From: an uncultured Eubacteriales bacterium
GTDB taxonomy: Bacteria; Bacillota; Clostridia; Oscillospirales; Oscillospiraceae
NCBI GenBank assembly: GCA_900544295.1
Contig: UQUO01000083.1
Span: 1 to 5,137, forward strand
Length of the DNA stretch: 5,137 nt
Direction: 5' to 3'
Position numbers and translations under genes: made by a program. Positions 1 to 5,068 of this stretch are shown here, piece after piece. How positions within the stretch are numbered: the stretch's first letter is position 1; the number at the start of each line of letters is the position of its first letter. The notes under the pieces were generated by a model that saw only the letters and a program-made list of their open reading frames with translations, was not told where the DNA came from and searched no databases.

Positions 1-28
1 GGGAACCCTCGCCGGGGGTTCCCCCTTT
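1..28 (+). terminator. Possible intrinsic terminator cut by the window edge
   Basis: GGGAACCC (1-8) pairs with GGGTTCCC (16-23) around a 7-base loop. The following CC (24-25) could pair with G residues lying before the window. The stem is followed by TTT (26-28) only, a short T-run. It could end a plus-strand gene located to the left. With the weak T-run and the truncated left arm, this is tentative. Confidence 0.3.
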
Positions 29-51
29 GCGGGCGGCCTAAGCCGCCCGCA
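28..51. repeat. Perfect GC-rich hairpin, function unknown
   Basis: TGCGGGCGGC (28-37) is followed by CTAA and then GCCGCCCGCA (42-51), giving a perfect 10-bp stem with a 4-base loop. Neither strand has a T-run after the stem, so it is not a standard intrinsic terminator. It could still act as a transcript 3' end stabiliser for the minus-strand operon that ends at 216, or belong to a tandem hairpin pair with the structure at 1-28. Confidence 0.5.
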
Positions 52-215
52 GCCCCTGCGCGCCGCCGTGGGGCTGGCGGTGGACGAAGGAAAGGGTCGT
101 CGAGGACGCCGACCCCTACGACGGGTGGGAAACGGGCCGTGTGCCACGTGATATACTGCAAGACCATCCCCGCCCGGACGCCGGTATACCGCAGACGTCA
201 CGTCGGCGCAGGCCG

Positions 216-1610
216 TTACTCCGGGAGGGCGCGCAGGAGCTCGGCGTAGAAGGCCTCCGTCTCCTCCCGCGTCATCAGGTTGAATATACGCGTCAGGCCC
301 TCGTCTGTCAACACGACGATGTAGCAGTCCTGCCCCGGGTCGAGGGAGATGCGCACGTTCTCGTAGCCCTCGACGTCGAAACGCCCCTCGCAGAGCGTAT
401 CCATCCCCGTCCCCGCCACACGCGCGGCGCGGGGCAGCTCGTAGAGCAGCTCCGTCTCGCTTATCTCGTCCAGGGGTATCTCATACCTCTCCGTGAAATG
501 CTGAAAGTACAGCGCCCCGTCCTCTATCCGCGCCCCGCGCGGCGTGAAGTCTATGGCCACAAGCCACACGGCCGCGAGCGGCACGCCGATGACCAGGATG
601 AGCGCGACGAGACCCATCGTTATCTTCCCCGCGGGCTTTGCGAGGTTCATGCCCATACCCATGCCCGTGCGGTCGTTTATCAGGGTGCGCCTGTCGTCGG
701 GGTTGCAGTAGAAGAGGCCCCAGATCCAGTATTGGTCCTCGTCCACGTAGTCCCGCGCGCCGCTCTCCCGCGGGAGCCGCTCCTGCGCGCGGCGCACGGC
801 AAACTCGGCCCGCAGCGCGAAATACAGCATCCCCGCCGTGTAGGCGAGCGTCAGCAGCATCAGCCAGAACACGCTCTCCCGCAGGAACCAGAAGCCCAGC
901 GCCAGGAGCGCCGAGAGCCAGGACATGGCTATCCAGGTCTTGCCCCAGTTGTAGCGCCGCACGCGGGTCAGCGCCGCGTTCACCCGGCTGTCCGAGTCCA
1001 CGACGTCCGGCCTCTGCCGGAAGACGAGCGGGTAAAAGAAAAGGCTCATGAGGCAGCAGAGCGCGAAAGTCAGCCCGAGGATGAGTCCGCCCATGCGCTC
1101 GCCCTCGTTCCCGGAGGCCATCGCCAGCGCGCAGGGTATGAGCGAGACGAGAAGCGGCGGGATGAAGAGCCAGCGCGAGAGCGGCTTGCCCAGCTCCTCC
1201 GGCTTTGCGCCGAGGTCCGCGGCCACGACGGTGCCGCCGTAGGGCGAGAGCCAGCCGTTTTCCTTCTTCAGCGCCCGCAGCCGCCCGTTGTAGCGCGCGA
1301 AGAGCACGAAACTCGGCGCCATCGCCGCCAGCATCCAAATGAACATGTACGCGAGCGCCAGCGAAAAGCGCGGCAGCAGCAGCGCCGGTATGAGCGCCGC
1401 CGTCATGATGAAAAACCAGCGCCAGACCCGCTTTTTGTACTCACGGCAGATCTCCTGCACCCTCGGGTCGTGCTGGGCCGTCAGCGGCAGGGTGCAGCCT
1501 ATGGCGATGTTCTTCTTCACCTTCGCCTCGTTCGCCATGACCGCGGCCATGATGGGCAGGACGGGGTAACAGCACACGAGCAGAAAGATCGTAGCGCCCA
1601 GGTCGCTCAT
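216..1610 (-). CDS. Polytopic membrane protein with DUF5808 motif and C-terminal PH-like domain
   Basis: A 464-residue membrane protein, probably in the cytoplasmic membrane. About eight hydrophobic segments are visible, near residues 5-25, 63-80, 84-105, 148-165, 173-195, 226-243, 247-266 and 330-352. The stretch at residues 292-325 (DEDQYWIWGLFYCNPDD, then GMGMNLAKP) is the DUF5808 signature, in which a YW..GLFYxNPDD block is followed by a G.GxxxNxAKP block. Residues ~355-462 look like a small beta-rich PH-like domain (FTPRGARIEDGALYF, then RFDVEGYENVRISL, then a final helix). The N-terminal part (KKNIAIGCTLPL, DPRVQEICREYKKR) resembles the DUF1648-associated membrane proteins often paired with YtrA-type regulators. 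The start is ATG at 1610, with AAGGAGG (1620-1626) nine bases upstream. It overlaps the GntR gene by four bases, so the two are surely co-transcribed and translationally coupled. The molecular function is unknown; a role in envelope or peptide stress is inferred from family context only. Confidence 0.9.
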   Translation of the reverse strand: MSDLGATIFLLVCCYPVLPIMAAVMANEAKVKKNIAIGCTLPLTAQHDPRVQEICREYKKRVWRWFFIMTAALIPALLLPRFSLALAYMFIWMLAAMAPSFVLFARYNGRLRALKKENGWLSPYGGTVVAADLGAKPEELGKPLSRWLFIPPLLVSLIPCALAMASGNEGERMGGLILGLTFALCCLMSLFFYPLVFRQRPDVVDSDSRVNAALTRVRRYNWGKTWIAMSWLSALLALGFWFLRESVFWLMLLTLAYTAGMLYFALRAEFAVRRAQERLPRESGARDYVDEDQYWIWGLFYCNPDDRRTLINDRTGMGMGMNLAKPAGKITMGLVALILVIGVPLAAVWLVAIDFTPRGARIEDGALYFQHFTERYEIPLDEISETELLYELPRAARVAGTGMDTLCEGRFDVEGYENVRISLDPGQDCYIVVLTDEGLTRIFNLMTREETEAFYAELLRALPE

Positions 1611-1984
1611 TTTTCACCGCCTCCTTCACGGTAAAAATCGCTGCAAAGCCCCAGAAAACTCTCCTCCGAGACTCCGGAGAGCCGCGCCTCAGCGGCTATC
1701 AGCCGCAGGCCCTCGCGGGACTGCGGCCCGAGCTCCCCGGTCTCCGGGGAACCGGCCACGACCGTCCCGCCCCGGCGGTCCGTCGTGATGAGGCCCTCCT
1801 GCTTCAAAAGCGAGTACGCCTTGCTGACCGTCATCATGTTCACGCCGGACTGCTCTGCAAGCGCGCGGATGGCAGGCAGCTTCTCCCCCGGCCGGAGCTC
1901 GCCCGAGGCTATGCCGACCACTATCTGATCCCGTATCTGCCTGTATATAGGTACCTGTGAGGAAAAATCCAGCCTGAGCAGCAA
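1607..1984 (-). CDS. GntR-family transcriptional regulator, YtrA subfamily
   Basis: A 125-residue DNA-binding repressor. The N-terminal winged helix-turn-helix covers about residues 10-78. FSSQVPIYRQIRDQIVVGIASGEL is followed by LRPGEKLPAIRALAEQSGVN, the recognition helix MMTVSKAYSLLKQEGLI, and the wing RRGGTVV. The C-terminal tail is only ~45 residues, mostly helical. This matches YtrA-type GntR proteins, which dimerise through a short tail and lack the large effector domain of the FadR or HutC groups. The start is TTG at 1984; the frame upstream has no better start, and AAAGGAGG (1994-2001) lies nine bases before it. It is the first gene of an operon with the DUF5808 membrane protein (ATGA overlap). 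A perfect inverted repeat over its own -10 box suggests autorepression. The signal that releases it cannot be read from the sequence. Confidence 0.94.
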   Translation of the reverse strand: MLLRLDFSSQVPIYRQIRDQIVVGIASGELRPGEKLPAIRALAEQSGVNMMTVSKAYSLLKQEGLITTDRRGGTVVAGSPETGELGPQSREGLRLIAAEARLSGVSEESFLGLCSDFYREGGGEK

Positions 1985-1993
1985 GTCTACACG

Positions 1994-2001
1994 CCTCCTT
2001 T
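1994..2001 (-). promoter_or_regulatory. Strong RBS that fixes a TTG start for the GntR gene
   Basis: On the minus strand AAAGGAGG lies nine bases before TTG (1984-1982). No ATG or GTG lies in frame between the site and the family-conserved N-terminus, so the TTG is the most likely start. The site falls within about ten bases of the predicted transcript start and overlaps the outer arm of the operator dyad. Confidence 0.8.
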
Positions 2002-2023
2002 GTATTAGTTATTATAATACAAA
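1999..2023. promoter_or_regulatory. Perfect inverted repeat, likely GntR (YtrA-type) operator
   Basis: TTTGTATTA (1999-2007) and TAATACAAA (2015-2023) are perfect inverted arms around a 7-base spacer. The dyad covers the -10 box of the minus-strand promoter (2011-2016), the predicted start site and the first bases of the ribosome binding site. It sits directly before the GntR gene, which makes it the natural binding site for that protein. Bound repressor would block the promoter, giving negative autoregulation. That the GntR product binds here is inferred from position and symmetry. Confidence 0.75.
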
Positions 2024-2039
2024 CAATGCACCGTGTCAA
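2011..2039 (-). promoter_or_regulatory. Perfect-consensus sigma-A promoter for the GntR/DUF5808 operon
   Basis: On the minus strand the -35 box TTGACA (2039-2034) and the -10 box TATAAT (2016-2011) are separated by exactly 17 bp. Transcription should begin near 2004, leaving a 5' leader of only about 20 bases that holds the ribosome binding site. A promoter this strong needs a repressor, which fits the dyad over the -10 box. Confidence 0.88.
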
Positions 2040-2054
2040 CAAGGTCGAAATTGG

Positions 2055-2072
2055 GGTTGACAAATGTTTACC
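2055..2072. promoter_or_regulatory. Likely BlaI-family operator 1, over the -35 box
   Basis: GGTTGAC (2055-2061), AAAT, then GTTTACC (2066-2072) form an imperfect dyad (5 of 7 positions pair). The core ACAAATGT matches the ACA-NN-TGT core known for BlaI/MecI operators. It overlaps the -35 box of the plus-strand promoter. Bases 2059-2074 recur at 2094-2109 with 14 of 16 identical, so the two sites are direct copies as well as dyads. Confidence 0.65.
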
Positions 2073-2086
2073 TTGTATGCTATCTT
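2057..2086 (+). promoter_or_regulatory. Sigma-A promoter with extended -10 for the BlaI/M56 operon
   Basis: The -35 box TTGACA (2057-2062) is consensus. The best -10 is TATCTT (2081-2086) at 18 bp spacing, a 4/6 match helped by an upstream TG (2078-2079) that makes an extended -10. Transcription should begin at about 2092-2094. It points away from the minus-strand promoter, and the two -35 boxes are 17 bp apart. Confidence 0.7.
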
Positions 2087-2088
2087 TT

Positions 2089-2108
2089 AGGTAGACAATC
2101 GTTTACCT
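2089..2108. promoter_or_regulatory. Likely BlaI-family operator 2, over the transcription start
   Basis: AGGTAGAC (2089-2096), AATC, then GTTTACCT (2101-2108) form a dyad with 7 of 8 positions pairing. Its centre is 35 bp from the centre of operator 1. It covers the predicted start of the plus-strand transcript and ends just before the ribosome binding region (GGGGG, 2111-2115). Two sites of this kind flanking a promoter are usual for autoregulated BlaI/MecI-type repressors. Binding is inferred, not shown. Confidence 0.7.
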
Positions 2109-2123
2109 TTGGGGGTATTGGAT

Positions 2124-2501
2124 ATGGAACATCTTTCAAACGGGGAATGGACGCTGATGAATGCGCTGTGGGAGCGCGAGCCCGCGACTGTGGCACAGCT
2201 GGTGCATGCCCTTGCGCCGGAGACGGGCTGGTCGAAGCACACGGTGATGACCATGCTCTCGCGCCTGGAGCAGAAGGGCGCGGTGGCCTGTGCGCAGGGC
2301 GAACGCGCGAGGGAGTATTCGGCCCTGCTTGAGCGCGACAAGGCAGCGGCACGGGAGACGGACAGCTTCCTCTCCCGCGTTTACGGCGGCAGCCTGGGGC
2401 TCATGGTCAATTCCATGCTCCGGGCGCGCTCGCTCTCGGAGGACGAGGTCGAGGAGCTGCGCGGCATCCTCGCCTCGGCGGAAGGGGGCGGAGGCAAATG
2501 A
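2124..2501 (+). CDS. BlaI/MecI-family transcriptional repressor
   Basis: A 125-residue repressor of the penicillinase-repressor family. The winged helix-turn-helix spans about residues 1-75: LSNGEWTLMNALWE, then PATVAQLVHAL, the recognition segment GWSKHTVMTMLSRLEQKGAV, and the wing through REYSALL. The C-terminal helices (~75-120, including YGGSLGLMVNSML and LSEDEVEELRGIL) are the dimerisation part that, in S. aureus BlaI and MecI, holds the inactivating cleavage site. ATG at 2124 is preferred, with GGGGG (2111-2115) eight bases upstream. An in-frame TTG at 2109 would add five residues but would place the start before that purine run. The length is normal for the family. The stop overlaps the start of the M56 peptidase gene (ATGA, 2498-2501), the classical repressor-sensor pairing. 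Two dyads in its promoter suggest autorepression. The symbol is left empty because no beta-lactamase or mec gene is present. Confidence 0.93.
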   Translation: MEHLSNGEWTLMNALWEREPATVAQLVHALAPETGWSKHTVMTMLSRLEQKGAVACAQGERAREYSALLERDKAAARETDSFLSRVYGGSLGLMVNSMLRARSLSEDEVEELRGILASAEGGGGK

Positions 2502-4684
2502 CGGGCGTCATCATCGGCTCTTCCCTGCTCATCGTCCTCGTCGCCGTACTGCGGCGGCTGCTGCGCGGGCGGGTGAGCGCGCGGCTCATCTACGCGCTCT
2601 GGGGCCTGGTGCTGCTGCGGCTGCTCGTGCCCTTCTCGCCGGAGCTGGGCCTGCCCAGCGCGGAGGCTGCGGCCCGGGAGGTATATGAGCGCACGGAGCT
2701 CTCCGAGGCCATGCTGCCCTATGAGCGTGTCACCGCACCCTACGCGGCCGGCCAGAGTCGCGGCGTACTGCCTGAGGACGACCCCATCCAGCCCTACATC
2801 GACGCGGGCGAGCCCGCGCCGGAGTACCGCGTGGAGCTGCACAACGAGGGTACGCCCGAGGCCGAGACAGAGTTCGTCTTCCTGCGGCCCTGGACGGAGG
2901 TGCTCTCAGGCTATGTGAGGCCGATCTGGCTCGCCGGTACGCTCACGGCGCTGGCGCTGCTGGCCTGCATCAATCTGAGCTTCGCGGCGAGGCTCCGCCG
3001 CACGCGGCGGCCCATAGGCCGCACGGAGGCGGGCCTGCCCGCCTATGAGACGGAGGCCGTCGCCTCTCCCTGCCTCTTCGAGCTCTTCCGGCCCGCCGTC
3101 TACGTCCGTGCGGAGGACGCGGGCAGGCTCCGGCACGTGCTTACGCATGAGGACTGCCATTACCGGCAGCTCGACCAGCTCTGGGCTCTGCTCCGGGCGC
3201 TGTGTCTCGCCCTCTATTGGTGGGACCCCCTGGTCTGGCTGGCGGCCGGTCTCTCCCGCACGGACTGCGAGCTGGCATGCGACGAGGCCGCGCTCTCGCG
3301 CCTGGGCGAGGGCGAGCGCATCGCCTACGGCGAGACGCTCATCACCATGGCCGTGAAGCCCCGCCCGGCGGAGCTGCTGCGCGCCGGCAGCCCCATAGGC
3401 TCCGGCAAGCGCGAGCTGAAGGCCCGCGTCCTGGCCATAGCGAGGCGCGGCAGGCGCCTCGTCGTCCCCGCCGTCCTCGCCGCGGCGCTCTGCCTCGTCT
3501 GCGCCGCCTGCGCCTTTACTGGCTCGGAACCGGTCTCGGCCCCGGCGGAGGACATGCGCGCCTACGTGCTGGGCCTCGAGAACGATGACGGGCAGACCCC
3601 CCTGCCCAGCGTGGGCGAATTTGGGCTTGCGCCGAGCTATATAGACCTCAGCGCCGAGGAGGCGCAGCAGCTGTCCGAATGGCTCTCGGCGCTCGAGCCG
3701 GACGCGGAGGGCGGCGGCAGCACGCCCGCAGCCCCGGTATCGCTTGAGTGGGGCGGGCTGACCTACCGCTTCACGCGCGGCGGCACGGTCCTGGCCCCGG
3801 ATCTCCGCAGCAGCCAGCCGGAGGCCGAAGCGGCCTGCGAGCTGCTCATAGGCAAGGCCGAGGCCGCCGGGCTCATCGCCTCCGGGGAGCTGGACGACAT
3901 CGTCATGCGCAGCATGCTCATCGGAGCGGAGCCGGTCTACGGCGAGACCTGCAGCTTTGAGCTCATCGTCAAGGCGAAGTTTTCCGACGGCACGACACGG
4001 GACACCGCCGTCTCCAGCGATTTTGCGTATGTAGACGGCGTCGTCTACCGACTCAACGTGTCGGACGAGGCCCCGGCGAGCACTCCCGGGGGCACAGACT
4101 CCGACTGGGACGACGCCTGGGACAACTGGGAGGAAGACCTCGAGGGCCTGAACGACGACTGGGGCGAGCTGCCCCAGGTCATCTACGCCGAGGGCTCCCT
4201 CAGCTCGTTGGGCGACGAGGCCGAGAGCCTGCTGGGGCAGGGCACTTCGGGCTTTTTCGAGGATTTCGAAGGCGGCCTCGTCCGCGTGAACGTACCCGGC
4301 GACGCCTGCGAGCGCATAACCGACCTCGTCCGCGTGCGCGACGCGCTCTATTATCGCGCAGAGGGCGAGATAACGCCCGAGGAGGCGGCGCAGGTGCTCT
4401 TCACCTACCTGCTGGAGAGCTCGAACGGCCTGCCGCAGGAGGACTTCCCCTTCGTCATCAAACGGGCCGAGGGCTCGGCGATGCGCATGACGGAGCTGGA
4501 CGAGGACATGTGGCTCGTCACGCAGTACCTGCACTTCGTCTTCGAGGGCCGAGGCGGCAACATGTCGAGCGGGAACATGACCCTGTCCGGCAACGGGCAG
4601 TACATCCTCATGCGCAGCGGGGACGACTGGCGGCTCCAGCTGCTGGACGGTCTGCTCGCGCAGTACGGCGGGGCTGGGAACTGA
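2498..4684 (+). CDS. M56-family (BlaR1/MecR1-like) membrane metallopeptidase with a non-classical sensor region
   Basis: A 728-residue membrane-anchored zinc protease that probably senses an external signal and causes inactivation of the BlaI-like repressor encoded just upstream. Hydrophobic segments lie near residues 3-20, 30-46, 143-165, 228-250 and 320-340. The zinc motif HEDCH (H217, E218, H221) and the downstream block SRTDCELACDEAAL, with E258 as probable third ligand, are intact and face the cytoplasm in known homologues. WWDPLVWLAAGLSR, between them, is the usual M56 linker. The basic stretch ARRGRR (315-320) precedes the last membrane segment. Residues ~342-728 should be extracellular and are much larger than the catalytic part. 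They show no SxxK motif, so the penicillin-binding domain of true BlaR1/MecR1 is absent. Residues 534-556 are an Asp/Glu/Trp-rich linker that splits this region into two parts. ATG overlaps the repressor stop by four bases; AAGGGGG (2482-2488) is a plausible ribosome binding site. The ligand is unknown. Confidence 0.9.
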   Translation: MTGVIIGSSLLIVLVAVLRRLLRGRVSARLIYALWGLVLLRLLVPFSPELGLPSAEAAAREVYERTELSEAMLPYERVTAPYAAGQSRGVLPEDDPIQPYIDAGEPAPEYRVELHNEGTPEAETEFVFLRPWTEVLSGYVRPIWLAGTLTALALLACINLSFAARLRRTRRPIGRTEAGLPAYETEAVASPCLFELFRPAVYVRAEDAGRLRHVLTHEDCHYRQLDQLWALLRALCLALYWWDPLVWLAAGLSRTDCELACDEAALSRLGEGERIAYGETLITMAVKPRPAELLRAGSPIGSGKRELKARVLAIARRGRRLVVPAVLAAALCLVCAACAFTGSEPVSAPAEDMRAYVLGLENDDGQTPLPSVGEFGLAPSYIDLSAEEAQQLSEWLSALEPDAEGGGSTPAAPVSLEWGGLTYRFTRGGTVLAPDLRSSQPEAEAACELLIGKAEAAGLIASGELDDIVMRSMLIGAEPVYGETCSFELIVKAKFSDGTTRDTAVSSDFAYVDGVVYRLNVSDEAPASTPGGTDSDWDDAWDNWEEDLEGLNDDWGELPQVIYAEGSLSSLGDEAESLLGQGTSGFFEDFEGGLVRVNVPGDACERITDLVRVRDALYYRAEGEITPEEAAQVLFTYLLESSNGLPQEDFPFVIKRAEGSAMRMTELDEDMWLVTQYLHFVFEGRGGNMSSGNMTLSGNGQYILMRSGDDWRLQLLDGLLAQYGGAGN

Positions 4685-4701
4685 GAAAGGGGTTTTATAA
4701 T

Positions 4702-4953
4702 ATGCTGGAATACAAATTCGACACGCAGCTGCTTATAGAGGGCGAGGGTCTGGATGAGGACGCCATCCACGACTACATCATGGCCAACATCCCCGGCGAC
4801 TGCCTGCTTGCGATAGGCGACGAGAACCTCATCAAGATACATTTTCACACGAACACACCCTGGAAGGTCCTCGAATACTGCGCCTCGCTGGGCGAGATCC
4901 ACGACATTGTGGTGGAGAATATGGAGCTGCAGGCTGAGGGGCGGCGCGGATAA
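4702..4953 (+). CDS. Stand-alone FakA/YloV middle-domain-like protein
   Basis: An 83-residue protein resembling the central domain of fatty acid kinase A (FakA, also annotated YloV or 'kinase to dihydroxyacetone kinase'). The match rests on the ordered blocks YKFDTQLLI, GDCLLAIGDENLIKIHFHTN, PWKVLEYCASLGEI and VVENMELQ, which follow the FakA pattern of YCTE, GDSL.V.GD..L.KVH.HT, P..VLEY....GE and .ENM..Q. Both the DAK-type ATP-binding kinase domain and the C-terminal domain are missing, so it cannot be a kinase by itself. H47 and H49 (HFH) correspond to the metal-binding histidines reported in the FakA middle domain, while the family Cys is replaced by D7. ATG at 4702 is chosen because the resemblance starts there and AAAGGGG (4686-4692) lies nine bases upstream; the frame continues upstream only as an out-of-phase reading of the M56 gene. 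It follows the M56 gene by 17 bases with no terminator between, so it may be read through from that operon. A regulatory or scaffold role is possible but unproven. Confidence 0.82.
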   Translation: MLEYKFDTQLLIEGEGLDEDAIHDYIMANIPGDCLLAIGDENLIKIHFHTNTPWKVLEYCASLGEIHDIVVENMELQAEGRRG

Positions 4954-4960
4954 GCAGGCG

Positions 4961-4995
4961 CGGCGCTGGGGGCGTTGGAGGAACTCGCCGTTTTG
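4961..4995 (+). terminator. Weak candidate terminator after the 83-residue gene
   Basis: CGGCG (4961-4965) can pair with CGCCG (4986-4990), which is followed directly by TTTT (4991-4994). The stem is short and the loop is about 20 bases, so it is a poor intrinsic terminator. It is listed because it is the only stem plus T-run just past the stop codon of the last gene. The long hairpin at 5028-5067 could serve instead, though it lacks a T-run. Confidence 0.25.
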
Positions 4996-5027
4996 CTGCT
5001 GCGTGACTTTGCCTTGTGCTGCCTATT

Positions 5028-5067
5028 CCACCCCATTTCTTTGGTCTTGCCCAAAGAAACGGGGTGG
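5028..5067. repeat. Long extragenic inverted repeat (REP- or MITE-like hairpin)
   Basis: A 17-base left arm (5028-5044, CCACCCCATTTCTTTGG) pairs with a right arm (5051-5067, CCAAAGAAACGGGGTGG) around the 6-base loop TCTTGC. There is a single A-C mismatch (5035 with 5060). No T-run follows on the plus strand. A further partial copy of the right arm, CCCCAAAGAAAA, begins at 5070, and GGGGTGG recurs at 5090-5096. The whole 4954-5137 stretch has no convincing gene; frames read through it give low-complexity products. The structure resembles dispersed extragenic palindromes, but one copy cannot prove that. Confidence 0.65.
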
Positions 5068-5068
5068 A

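Larger units (their letters stand above)
1..215. other. Non-coding stretch with hairpins, no gene recognised
   Basis: No convincing gene was found here. A plus-strand reading frame runs open through the stretch and on across the neighbouring minus-strand gene, but its product is Arg/Pro/His-rich with no family resemblance, as expected of an antisense frame in GC-rich DNA. The left 51 bases contain two strong hairpins, listed separately. A third imperfect dyad lies at about 192-210 around the short palindrome GACGTCACGTC, just past the stop codon of the DUF5808 gene. It has no T-run on either strand, so I do not call it a terminator. Confidence 0.6.

Noticed and set aside
192..210. Dyad around GACGTCACGTC as terminator of the DUF5808 operon
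   Set aside because: The stem is short and mismatched, and neither strand has a T-run after it.
481..1338. Second minus-strand frame (285 residues) inside the DUF5808 gene
   Set aside because: The Ala/Arg/Gly-rich product is typical of a frame-shifted reading of a GC-rich gene, and it has no RBS.
141..1634. Plus-strand open frame of 497 residues opposite the DUF5808 gene
   Set aside because: The product is Arg/His/Pro-rich with no membrane or domain pattern and no ribosome binding site. The minus strand has a coherent membrane protein with a known motif, a good RBS and operon overlap. Long antisense frames are expected in DNA this rich in GC.
2109..2123. Upstream TTG start for the BlaI-like repressor
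   Set aside because: It would add five residues with no family match and would lie before the purine-rich ribosome binding run, touching operator 2. ATG at 2124 fits better.
2906..4534. Minus-strand open frame of 542 residues opposite the M56 gene
   Set aside because: It lies wholly across the peptidase gene, whose zinc motif and overlap with the repressor are clear. The minus product shows no recognisable domain, so it is a shadow of third-position GC bias.
4510..4953. Longer version of the FakA-like protein starting inside the M56 gene
   Set aside because: The first 64 codons are an out-of-phase reading of the peptidase gene and look like noise. Family resemblance and the RBS both point to ATG at 4702.
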